A DNA stretch of 64,000 nucleotides from Sarcophilus harrisii. Its lineage: Eukaryota > Chordata > Mammalia > Dasyuromorphia > Dasyuridae. A program made the translations under genes and the position numbers. The stretch lies in the NCBI RefSeq assembly GCF_902635505.1, contig NC_045432.1:78163896-78227895 (forward strand), read 5' to 3'. The notes under the pieces were generated by a model. The model was not told the DNA's origin and did no database searches. It saw nothing but the letters and a program-made list of their open reading frames with translations. Positions 33,801-45,800 of this stretch are shown here, piece by piece. The stretch's first letter is position 1. Each line of letters starts with the position of its first letter.

Positions 33801-36800
33801 GCTGGACTGGCAACCATTTGGCCCCTGGGGGAAGTTGGGAAGAGCCTAGGTGGCTGTGGCTGGCTTGAACCACCCCAGGGGGTGTGCTGCTGCCTCTGAA
33901 TTTCTTAGCTAGTACCCGCTTTTACTCATTAAACTGTTCAGCTTTTGATTACAACAGCACAAGGGACTCGTTATTAGATGACTTCAAAAAGGAGTTACCG
34001 GGCTGCCAACAAGCAGGGCCAAGACCCCAACCAGAGAATCTGAAAACTAAGAGTAAAAAGTTCTAAACCAGCCCCCCCCCCCCCGACCTGGAAGGGGCTC
34101 CTCCCACTGAAGGAGGCAATTCCCCTGGACCCAAAGAGAGCTTTTTGAAGGCTTCCTTCTTAGCACTCACTTTGCAAAACTCCTCAAGCTGGCATTCAAA
34201 GCCTCCCCCAAAACATGGCGCCCCCTCCATGTGATCTCATATCCTCCCTTCCCCGCCTCAAACACCTTGGTCCATCCCAACTTCATTCTCATCCTTTGCC
34301 CAAGCTATTCCTTTGTGCTTCCAACTCCTCCCCCTTCCTCCTCCTTTTCCCCATTCCCTCTCTTTAGAAATGCTCCCTGTCCTTCAAGGTGTAGCTCCAA
34401 TGAGATCGCCCCAAAGTTTCTCCTCGAAGAGTTGGAGGGGAAACGTTGTACTTTCCCATCTTTCCGATCAAAACCAGTCATTACATAATTATATTTGTTA
34501 GACAGCTTCATGTTGGGCCCTTCTGTTAGACTGTAGGCTCCACGAGGGCAGGCCATAGGCTTTATTTGTCTTTGTCTTATCCCTAGTGCCCCGTACGGTG
34601 CTTGACATATTCTGACTTCAACCACTTTGTAAAGAACGGATGGACGGACAGACGGACGGACAGATGGATGGACGATGTGCTATACCCAAGGTAATGGTTC
34701 ACAAAGTGTGCTTCCACTAAGGGCTCCCTCAGAGCCTTTCTGGGAGTCTACAAGGTCAAAACGCTTCACAATAATACTAAGACTCTATAATTTCCAATAT
34801 AATAAATATGGACAAATATAAGCCACATAAACAAAAGCTCTGGGGGAAGGGGAAGAAGCAGTCCTTAATAATTTCTTAAGAGTATAAAGGGACCTAGAGA
34901 TGGAACAGTTCCAGAGCTGCACCCTGAGGGAGGCTTAACTTAGAACTCTCTGTTGTGACAACAAACAGCAGAGATAATACGCCCCCTCCCCATCTTGGGC
35001 CAGGCTCCTCCTATAATGAGAATAGCAATGCATTTTCTCCCAGGCAGCTTTTCCATAGAAGGTGAAGCATGATGGGAGTGCACAATTTAGCCAAGCACCT
35101 GTTGGCCAACTGTGTCCAGCTTAAATGACAAGGCCAAGGGAGTTTCCCGGTCAAGCTGCAGCCATCCAATCTCGGCCCCCTTCCCCCACCACGACATTCC
35201 TGCCCCTCCTCCACTCTTTCTGCCCTTTCAGATTCAGACTCCTTTACAATTTACACAGCTTTTCCCTAACCACCACCCTGGGTAGCCCAAGCAAGATTAA
35301 CCCCATTTTACAGATGAGGAAAAGAGACTAAGAGCAAAAAACTAGCTCTACGGGAACAGTGACAACCAATGTCCCCCTAAATGTTTGATTCCAGCAGACC
35401 CAGAAACATTTGTTCCCTCAGGGACCCTGAATTTAGCGAGTTGCCTCCAGTTGGCCAATTGGCAATTAACCTCTAACAATTAGCCATAGACTTTTTAATA
35501 ATTGTTATTGGTGAGGAGACTCGTGGAGGCTTGGCTTTGAAGCCAGTTGTCACTCAGGTGTAAACTACAAGCTGTCAGGGCTTTAAATAAGCCCTTCCCA
35601 AACTCACTCCTTCTCAGTTGTATCTAAGCACCTCTTCCTCTTTGCAGCTCCACCACACACAACCCCACTCTCTGGCCTCCACACTTTTGTACAAGCCAGT
35701 CACTACAAGAAGCCTTTCCAACCTTTCCAGTTGTAACTTTTCCTCTCCCCTGCAAGAAGCCTTTCCAATAGGAACCTTTCCTCTCGCTCCCCCAAAAGCC
35801 TTTCCAGTTGGAACCTTTCCCTCCCCAGAAGCCTTTCCAGTAGGAACCTTTCCTCTCCTCCCAAAGCCTTTCCAGTAAGAACTATTCCTCTCCCCACCCA
35901 AGAAGCCTTTCCATTTCAAAATGTTCCTCTCCCCCCGAGAAGCCTTTCAAGTACAAACTTTCCCTCCCCTCCAGAAGTCTTTCGAATTGGAACTGTTCCT
36001 CTCCCCCCAGAAGCCTTTCCATTTTGAAATGTTCCTCTCCCCCCCAGAAGCCTTTCCAGTAGGAACCTTTCCTCTCCCGCCCAAGAAGCCTTTGCAGTAG
36101 GAACTTTCCCTCCCCTCCAGAAGTCTTTCGAGTTGGAACTTTTTCCTCCCCAGAAGCCTTTCCAGTAGGAACTTTTCCTCTCCCCTGCAAGAAGACTTTC
36201 CAATAGGAACCTTTCCTCCCCCCCCCCCCCAGAAGCTTTTCCAGTAGGAACTTTTCCTGCCCTCAGAAGTCTTTCGAGTCGGAAATTTTCCTCTCCCCAA
36301 GCCTTTCCAGTTGGAACTTTCCCTCCCCCCCAGAAATCTTTCCAGAAGGAACTTTCCCTCTCCCCCAAGAAGCCTTTCCAGTTGGAACTTTACCTCCCCC
36401 CAAGAAGTCTTTCCAGAAGGAACTTTCCCTCTTCCTGCAAAAGCCTTTCCATTTGGAACCTTTCCTCTCCCCCCCGAGAAGTCTTTCCAGTTGGAACTTT
36501 CCCTCCCCCCAGAAGCCTTTCCAATTGGAACTTTCCCTCCCCCCCAGAAGTCTTTCCAGTTGGAATTTTCCCTCCCCCCCAGAAGCCTTTCCAGTTAGAA
36601 CTTTTCCCTCCCCCCCAGAAGCCTTTCCAGTAGGAACTTTCCCTCCCCCCCAGAAGTCATTCCAGAAGGAGACTTCTCACATTCCCCCAAAAGCCTTTCA
36701 GTTTTCAAGTCTGGTCCTCTCTCCCACCAAAGCCTTTCAGTCACGACTCTTTCCTCCTCCCCCAAGAAGCCTTTCCAGTAGGAACTTTCCCTCCCCTTCC

Positions 36801-39800
36801 AGCAGTCTTTCGAGTTGGAACTTTCCTCTCTTCCCCTAGAAAGCTTTTCCAGTGAGACTTTCCTCTCCCATGCAAGGAGCCTTTCCAGTAGGAACTTTCC
36901 CTCCCTTCCAGAAGTCTTTCGAGTTGGAACTTTTCCTCTCCCCCCCCAGAAGCCTTTCCATTGAGACCTTTCCTCTCCCCCCCAGAAGCCTTTCCAGTAG
37001 GAACTTTCCCTCCCTTCCAGAAGTCTTTCCAGTAGGAACTTTCCTCTCCCCCAGAAGCCTTTCCAGTAGGAACTTTTCCTCTCCCCTGAAAGAAGCCTTT
37101 CCAGTAGGAACCTTTCCTCTCCCCCAAGAAGCCTTTCCAGTAGGAACTTTCCCTCCCCTCCAGAAGTCTTTCGAGTTGGAACTTTTCCTCTCCCCAGAAG
37201 ACTTTCCAGTTGGAACTTTTCCTCTCCCTGCAAGACTTTCCAATAGGAACCTTTCCTCCCAGAAGCTTTTCCAGTAGGAACTTTTCCTGCCCTCCAGAAG
37301 TCTTTCGAGTCGGAAATTTTCCTCTCCCCCCCAGAAGCCTTTCCAGTTGGAACTTTCCCTCCCCCCCAGAAATCTTTCCAGAAGGAACTTTCCCTCCCCC
37401 AAGAAGCCTTTCCAGTTGGAACTTTACCTCCCCCCAAGAAGTCTTTCCAGAAGGAACTTTCCCTCTTCCCTGCAAGAAGCCTTTCCATTTGGAACCTTTC
37501 CTCTCCCCCACCAAGAAGTCTTTCCAGTTGGAACTTTCCCTCCCCCCCAGAAGCTTTTCCAATTGGAATTTCCCTCCCGCCCAGAAGTCTTTCCAGTTGG
37601 AATTTTCCCTCCCCAGAAGCCTTTCCAGTTAGAACTTTCCCTCCCCCCCCAGAAGCCTTTCCAGTAGAAACTTTCCCTCCCCTCCAGAAGTCATTCCAGA
37701 AGGAACTTCTCCTATGTTTCCCCAAACCTTTCCATTTCAGACTGGTCCTCTCGCCCACCAAACAGCCTTTCAGTGTCAGAACTTTCACCTCTCCTCAAAA
37801 GCCTTTCCAGTAAGTTGTGACTCCTCCCTTCAGAGTTTCACAGTTGGAACTTTCTTCTCTCCCCCAGAAGCTTTCCAGTAGGAACTTTCCCTCTCCACGC
37901 AGAGCCTTTCCAGTAGGAACTTTCCCTCCCTCCCAAAGTCTTTCAGATGAGAACTTTCCTCTCCCCCCAGAAGCCTTTCCATTAGGAACCTTTCCTCTCC
38001 CCCCAGAAGCCTTTCCAGTAGGAACTTTCCCTCCCTTCCAGAAGTCTTTCGAGTTGGAACTTTTCCTCTCCCCCCAGAAGCCTTTCCAGTTGGAACTTTC
38101 CCTCTCCCCAGAAGCCTTTCCAGTAGGAACCTTTCCTCTCCCGCCCCAAAGGAAGCCTTTCAGTGGAACTTTCCCTCCCTCAGAAGTCTTTCAGGTTGGA
38201 ACTTTCCTCCCCCCAGAAGACTTTCCAGTAGGAACTTTTCCTCTCCCCTGCAAGAAGACTTTCCAATAGGAACTCTTTCCTCCCCCAGAAGCTTTCCAGT
38301 GGAACTTTTCCCTGCCCTCAGAAGTCTTTCAGGTCAGGAATTTTCCTCTCCCCAGAAGCCTTTCCAGTTGGAACTTTCCCTCCCCAGAAATCTTTCCAGG
38401 AAGGAACTTTCCTCTCCCCCCAAGAAGCCTTTCAGTTGGAACTTTACCTCCCCAAAGTCTTTCCAGAAGGAACTTTCCTCTTCCACCAAGAAGCCTTTCC
38501 AGTTGGAACCTTTCCTCTCCCCACAAAGAAGTCTTTCAGTTGGAACTTTCCCTCCCCCAGAAGCCTTTCCAGTAGGAACTTCTCCCTCCCCCAGAAGTCT
38601 TTCCAGTTGGAACTTTCCCTCCCCCAGAAGCCTTTCCAGTTGGAACTTTCCCTCTCCCCCCCCCAGAAGCCTTTCCAGTAGAAACTTTCCCTCCCCTCCA
38701 GAAGTCATTCCAGAAGGAACTTCTCCTGTTCCCCCCCCAAGAAGCCTTTCCATTTCGAACTGGTCCCTCCCCACCAAAGCCTTTCCAGTGGAACCTTTCC
38801 TCCCCAAAAGCCTTTCCAGTAAGAACTTTCCCTCCCTTCCAGCAGTCTTTCGAGTTGGAACTTTTTCTCTCCCCCCCCCCTGAAGCTTTCCAGTAGGAAC
38901 TTTTCCTCTCCCATGCAAGGAGCCTTTCCAGTAGGAACTTTCCCTCCCTTCCAGAAGTCTTTCGAATTGGAACTTTTCCTCTCCCCCAGAAGCCTTTCCA
39001 TTAGGAACCTTTCCTCTCCCCCACAAGAAGCCTTTCCAGTAGGAACTTTCCCTCCCTTCCAGAAGTCTTTCGAGTTGGAACTTTTCCTCTCCCCAGGAAG
39101 CCTTTCCAGTAGGAACTTTCCTCTCCCTGAAGAGCCTTTCATAACCTTTCCTCTCCCTAGAAGCCTTTCAGTGAGACTTTCCCTCCTCAGAAGTCTTTCG
39201 AGTTGGAACTTTCCTCTCCCCCCAGAGACTTTCCAGTAGGAACTTTCCTCTCCCCTGCAGAAGACTTTCCAATAGAGACCTTTCCTCCCCAGAAGCTTTC
39301 CAGTGGGACTTTCCTGCCCTCCAGAAGTCTTTCAGGTCAGAATTTTCCTCTCCCCAGAAGCCTTTCCAGTTGGAACTTTCCCTCCCCCCCAAATTTCCAG
39401 AAGGAACTTTCCTCTCCCCAAGAAGCCTTTCCAGTTGGAACTTTACCTCCCCCCAAGAAGTCTTTCCAGAAGGAACTTTCCCTCTCCCTGCAAGAAGCCT
39501 TTCCATTTGGAACTTTCCTCTCCCCCCCCAGAAGCCTTTCCGGAAGGGTTTCCCTCCCCCTCAAGAGCCCCAGTTGGGAACCTTTCCTTTTGCCTCCCCA
39601 GAAGTCTTTCCGTGGGAACTTTCTCTCCCCCAAACCTTTCCGGGGGTTTCCCCCCCAGAGCTTTGGGGCCCCCTCCCCCCCAAGCCTTTTTCCGGGGTTT
39701 CCCTCTCCCCCCAAGGGTTTCCAGTTTGGCCTTTCCTCTCCCCTCAGGCCTTTCCAGTTGGGACTTTTCCTCCCCCCAAGAAGCTTTTTCCCTGGTCCCG

Positions 39801-42800
39801 CCCTCCAGGTCTTTCAGTTGGAACTTTTCCTCCCCAGAAGCTTTTCAGTTGGTTTTTCCTCTCCCCCAGAACCTTTGGAAGATTTCCCCCTCCCTGCAAA
39901 GCCTTTTCCAGTTGGAACTTTTCCCCCCCCCAAAGCCTTTCCAGTCCTTTCCCCCCCAGGCTTTTAGGAAACCCCTCTCCAAAATTTCCAGTAAGACTTT
40001 CCTCCCCCAAGAAGCCTTTCCAGTTGGAACTTTCCCTCTCCCCCCCAGAAGCCTTTGCAGTAGGAACTTTCCCTCCCCTCCAGAAGTCTTTCGAATTGGA
40101 ACTGTTCCTCTCCCCAAGTCTTTCCATTTTGAAATGTTCCTCTCCCCCCCAGAAGCCTTTCCAGTTGGAACTTTTCCTCCCCCTAGAAAACCTTTCCAGT
40201 AGGAACTTTTCCTCTCCCCCCCCAAAAAGCCTTTCCAGTAAGAACTTTCCTCCCCTACAGAAGTCTTTCGAGTTGGAACTTTCCTCCCCAGAGCCACTTT
40301 CCATTGAGACCTTTCCTCTCCCCCACCAAAACCTTTCCAGTGAACTTTTCCCTCCTTCAGCAGGTGCTTGGGTTAAGACTTTCCTCCCCACCCCAGAAGC
40401 CTTTCAGTTGGGTTTCCCTCTCCCCCCACAGAAGCCTTTCCACTAGGAACTTTCCCTCTCCCCTACAAGAAGCCTTTCCGGTTGGAACCTTTCCCTCCCC
40501 CCCCAGAAGTCTTTCCAGTTGGAACTTTCCCTCCCCAGAAGCCTTTCCAGTTAGAACTTTCCCTCCCCCCAAAGCCTTTCCAGTAGAAACCTTTCCTCTC
40601 CCCCCCAGAAGCCTTTCCAGTAGAAACTTTCCCTCCCCTCCAGAAGTCATTCCAGAAGGAACTTCTCCTCTTCCCCCCCCAAGAAGCCTTTCCATTTCGA
40701 ACTGGTCCTCTCCCACCAAAGCCTTTCCGGTAGGGTTCTTTCCTCTCCCCCAAAAAGCCTTTCCAGTGGGGCTTTCCCTCCCTTCCAGCAGTCTTTCGAG
40801 TTGGAACTTTTTCTCTCCCCCTGAAGCTTTTCAGTAGGAACTTTTCCTCTCCCATGCAAGGAGCCTTTCCAGTAGGAACTTTCCCTCCTTCCAGAGTCTT
40901 TCGGTTGAACTTTTCCTCTCCCCAGAGCGCCATTAGGAACCTCCCTCCCCAGAAGCCTTTCAGTGAACTTTCCCTCCCCCAAGAGTCTTTCAGTGAGGTT
41001 TCCTCTTCCCCTACAAAGAAGCCTTTCCAGTTGGAAATTTCCCTCCCCCCCCCCCAAGCCTTTCCAGTAGGAACCTTTCCTCTCCCCCCACTCCAGAAGC
41101 ATTTCCAGTTGGAACCTTTCCTTTACCCCAAGCCTTTCAGTTGGGTTTCCTCTCCCCAAAGCCTTTCAGTAAAAGAAACCTTTCCTCTCCCCCACCAGAA
41201 GCTTTTCAGTAAAACTTTCCTCTCCTGCAAGAAGCCTTTCCAGTAAGAACTATTCCTCTTCCCCCCACAGAAGCCTTTCCAGTTGGAACTTTCCTCTCCC
41301 CCAAGCCTTTCCAGTAGGAACCTTTCCTCTCCAGCCCCAAGAAGCCTTTCCAGTAAGAACTATTCCTCTCCCCACCCAAGAAGCCTTTCCATTTCAAAAT
41401 GTTCCTCTCCCCCAGAGCATACCCAGTTGGAACCTTTCCCTACCCCCAAGCCTCATTTGAACCTTTCTCCCGAAGTCTTTCAGTTGGAACTTTCCCTCCC
41501 AGAGCTTTTCCAATTGGAACTTTCCTCCCATAGAGATCTTTTGGTTAGATTTTCCCTCCCAAACCTTTCAGTTAAACTTTCCCTCTCCCAAGGGACCTTT
41601 CCAGTTGGAACTTTACCTCCCAAAGTCTTTCCAGAAGGGTTTTCCCTCTCCCCAAGCCTTTCCAGTAGGAACCTTTCCTTTGCCCCCCAGAGCATTTCCA
41701 GTTGGAACCCTCTCCCCCCACCCGAGCCTTTCCAGTGAAGACTTTCCCTCTCCCCTCAAGAAACCTTTCCAGTTGGAACCTTTCCTTTGCCTCCCAGAAG
41801 TCTTTCCAGTGGGAACTTTCTCTCCCCAAAGCCTTTCCAGTTGGAACTTTCCCTCCCCCCCCAGAAGTCTTTCCAGTTGGAAACTTTCCCTAACCCCCCC
41901 AGAAGCCTTTCCAGTTAAGACTTCCCTCTCCACGGCCTTTCCAGTTGGAACTTTTCCTCTCCCCCCCGCCCCCCACAGAAGTTTTCCAGTAGGAACTTTT
42001 CCTGCCCTCCAGAAGTCTTTCGAGTTGGAACTTTTCCTCCCCAAGCTTTTCCAGTTGGAACTTTTCCTCTCCCCCCCCAGAAGCCTTTTTGAGTAGGAAC
42101 TTTCCCTCTCCCCTGCAAGAAGCCTTTCCAGTTGGAACTTTCCCTCTCCCCCAAAGCCTTTCCAGTAGAAACCTTTCCTCTCCCCCCCCCCCCCCGAAGC
42201 TTTTCAAGTAGAAACTTTCCCTCTCCCCTGCAAGAAGCCTTTCAGTAGAGCTATTCTCTTCCCCAGAAGCCTTTGCAGTGGTTTTCCCTCCCCTCAGGGT
42301 CTTTCAGATTGGAACTGTTCCTCTCCCAAGTCTTTCCATTTGAAATGTTCCTCTCCCCAAAACTTTCCAGTTGGAACTTTTCCTCTCCCCCCCTAGAAGC
42401 CTTTCCAGTAGGAACTTTTCCTCTCCCCCCCAAAAAAGCCTTTCCAGTAAGAACTTTCCCTCCCCTACAGAAGTCTTTCGAGTTGGGTTTTTCCTCCCCC
42501 CTGGAAACCTTTCAGGGAACTCACTCCCCACCAGAAGCCTTTCCAGTAGGAACTTTCCCTCCCTTCCAGCAGTCTTTCGAGTTGGAACTTTTCCTCTCCC
42601 CACCCCAGAAGCCTTTCCAGTTGGAACTTTCCTCTCCCCACAGAAAACCTTTTCCACTAGGACTTTCCTCTCCTACAAAGAAGCCTTTCGGTTCAGACCT
42701 TTCCTCCCAAAGTCTTTCCAGTTGGAACTTTCCCTCCCCAAGCCTTTCAGTTAAGAACTTTCCTCTCCCCCCAAAACCTTTCGAGTAGAAACCTTCCTCT

Positions 42801-45800
42801 CCCCCAAGAAGCCTTTCCAGTGAAACTTTCCTCCCCTCCAGAAGTCATTCCAGAAGGAACTTCTCCTCTTCCCCCCCCAAGAAGCCTTTCCATTTCGAAC
42901 TGGTCCTCTCCCCACCAAAAGCCTTTCCAGTAGGAACCTTTCCTCTCCCCCCCAAAAAAGCCTTTCCAGTAAGAACTTTCCCTCCCTTCCAGCAGTCTTT
43001 CGAGTTGGAACTTTTCCTCTCCCCTGAAGCTTTTCAGTGAACTTTTTCCTCTCCATGCAAGGCAACTCCCAGTGGAACTTTTCCTCCTTCCAGAAGTCTT
43101 TGAGTTGGAACTTTCCTCTCCCCAGAAGCCTTTCAGTAGGAACTTTCCCTCCCCAAAGCCTTTCAGTGAACTTTCCCTCCCCACAGAGTCTTTCCAGTGG
43201 GTTTCCCTCCCCTACAAAGAAGCCTTTCAGTTGGAAATTTCCCTCTCCCCAAGCCTTTCAGTAAGACCTTTCCTCCCCCACTCCGGCATTTTCAGTTTGA
43301 ACCTTTCCTTTACCCCCAAAACCTTTCGGTTGAACTTTCCTCTCCCCCCCAAAGCCTTTCAGTGAAACCTTTCCTCTCCCCCCACCGAGCTTTTCAAGTG
43401 AAAACTTTCCCTCTCCCCTGCAGAAACTCCGGTAGAACTATTCCTCTTCCCCACAGAAGCCTTTCCAGTTGGAACTTTCCCTCCCCCAAGCCTTTCCGGT
43501 GGGCAGCTCCCTCTCAGCCCCAAGAAGCCTTTCCAGTAGAACTATTCCCTCTCCCCACCAAGAAGCCTTTCCATTTCAAAATGTTCCTCCAGAAGCCTTT
43601 CCAGTTGGAACCTTTCCCTACCCCCAACCCCTTTCCATTTTGAACCTTTCCTGTGCCTCTCCCCAGTCTTTCCAGTTGGTTTCCCTCCCCCAAGCTTTCA
43701 ATTGAACTTTCCTCCGTAAGTCTTTCAGGTTGGAATTTTCCTCCCCCAGAAGCCTTTCCAGTTAGAACTTTCCCTCCCCCCCCCAGAAGCCTTTCCAGTT
43801 GGAACTTTACCTCCCCCCAAGAAGTCTTTCCAGAAGGAACTTTCCCTCCCCAAGCCTTTCCAGTAGGAACCTTTCCTTTGCCCCCCACAGAAGCATTTCC
43901 AGTTGGAACTTTCCCTCTCCCCCACCCCGGAAGCCTTTCCAGTAGGAACTTTCCCTCTCCCCTCAAGAAACCTTTCCAGTTGGAACCTTTCCTTTGCCTC
44001 CCCCAGAAGTCTTTCCAGTGGGAACTTTCTCTCCCCAAAGCCTTTCCAGTTGGAACTTTCCCTCCCCCCCCCAGAAGTCTTTCCAGTTGGAAACTTTCCC
44101 TAACCCCCCCAGAAGCCTTTCCAGTTGGAACTTTCCCTCTCCCCCCCCAGAAGCCTTTCCAGTTGGAACTTTTCCTCTCCCCAAGTTTTTCCAGTAGGAA
44201 CTTTTCCTGCCCTCAGAGTCTTTAGGTTGGAACCTTTCCTCTCCCCAAACTTTCAGTTGAACTTTTCCTCTCCCCCAGAAGCCCTTTGAGTAGGAACTTT
44301 CCCTCTCCCCTGCAAGAAGCCTTTCCAGTTGGAACTTTCCCTCTCCCCCCCCCCAAAGCCTTTCCAGTAGAAACCTTTCCTCTCCACCCCGGCTTTTCAA
44401 GTAGAAACTTTCCCTCTCCCCTGCAAGAAGCCTTTCCAGTAAGAACTATTCCTCTTCCCCCCAAGAAGCCTTTCCAGTTGGAACTTTCCCTCCCCAAGCC
44501 TTTCCAGTAGGAACCTTTCCTCTCCTCCCGAAGTCTTTCCAGTAAGAACCTCTCTCCCCCACCAAAGCCTTTCCATTACCAAAATGTTTCTCCCCAGAAG
44601 CCTTTCAGAGTACGAACTTTCCTCCCCTCAGAGTCTTCCAGTTGGACTGTTCCTCTCCTCTAGAAGCCTTTCCAGTGGGAACCTTTCCTCTCCCTCCCCA
44701 GGAAGCCTTTCCATTTTGATATTTCCTCTCCCCCAGAAGCCTTTCAGTAGAACCTTTCCTCTCCCTCCCAGAAAGCCTTTCCATTTGAAATGTTCCTCCA
44801 CCCCAAACCTTTCCAGTAGGAACTTTCCTCCCCAAAGTCTTTCCAGTGGGAACCTCTCCTACAGAAGCCTTTCCAGTTGGACTTCCTCTCCCCAAGCCTT
44901 TCCAGTAGGAACCTTTCCTCTCCTCCCCAAGCCTTTCAGTAAGAACTATTCACTCCCCACCCAAAACCTTTCCATTTCAAAATGTTCCTCTCCCCTGAAG
45001 TGCTTTCAAGTACAAAACTTTCCTCCCCTCCAGAAGTCTTTGGATGGAACTGTTCCTCCCAAGCCTTTCCATTTTTGAAATGTTCCTCCCCAGAAGCCTT
45101 TCCATTAGGAACCTTTCCTCTCCGCCCCAAAGCCTTTGCAGTGAACTTTCCTCCTCAGAGTCTTTCAGTTGGAACTTTCCTCTCCCCTGCAGAAGACTTT
45201 CCAAGAGTTTCTTTCACTCCCCAAACTTCCAGTAGGAACTTTTCCTGCCCTCCAGAAGTCTTTCGAGTCGGAAATTTTCCTCTCTTTTAAGCCTTTCCAG
45301 TTGGAACTTTCCCTCCCCAGAAATCTTTTTCCAGAACTTTCCCTCTCCCCCAAGAAGCCTTTCCAGTTGGAACTTTCTCTCCTGACCTTTCCAGTAGGAA
45401 CTTTCCCTCCCTTCCAGCAGTCTTTCGAGTTGGAACTTTTCCTCCTCCCACCCCAAAGCCGCCAGTTGGGTTTTCCTCCTCCCCAAACCTTTGAGTAGGA
45501 ACTTTTTCCTCTCCCTGCAAGGGCAACTCCAGTAGGAACTTTTCCCTCCCTTCCAGAAGTCTTTCGAGGTTGGAACTTTCTCTCCCCAAAGCCTTTCCAG
45601 TTAGGAACTTTTCCTCTCCCAGAGCCTTTGATGGGAACTTTCTCTCCTGCAAAGGAGCCTTTCCAGTAGGAACTTTCCCTCCCTTCCAGAAGTCTTTCGA
45701 GTTGGAACTTTCCTCTCCCCAGAAGCCTTTCCAGTTGGGGCTTTCCTCCACCCAAGCCTTTCCAGTAGGAACCTTTCCTCCCCCCCCCAAAAAAGCCTTT

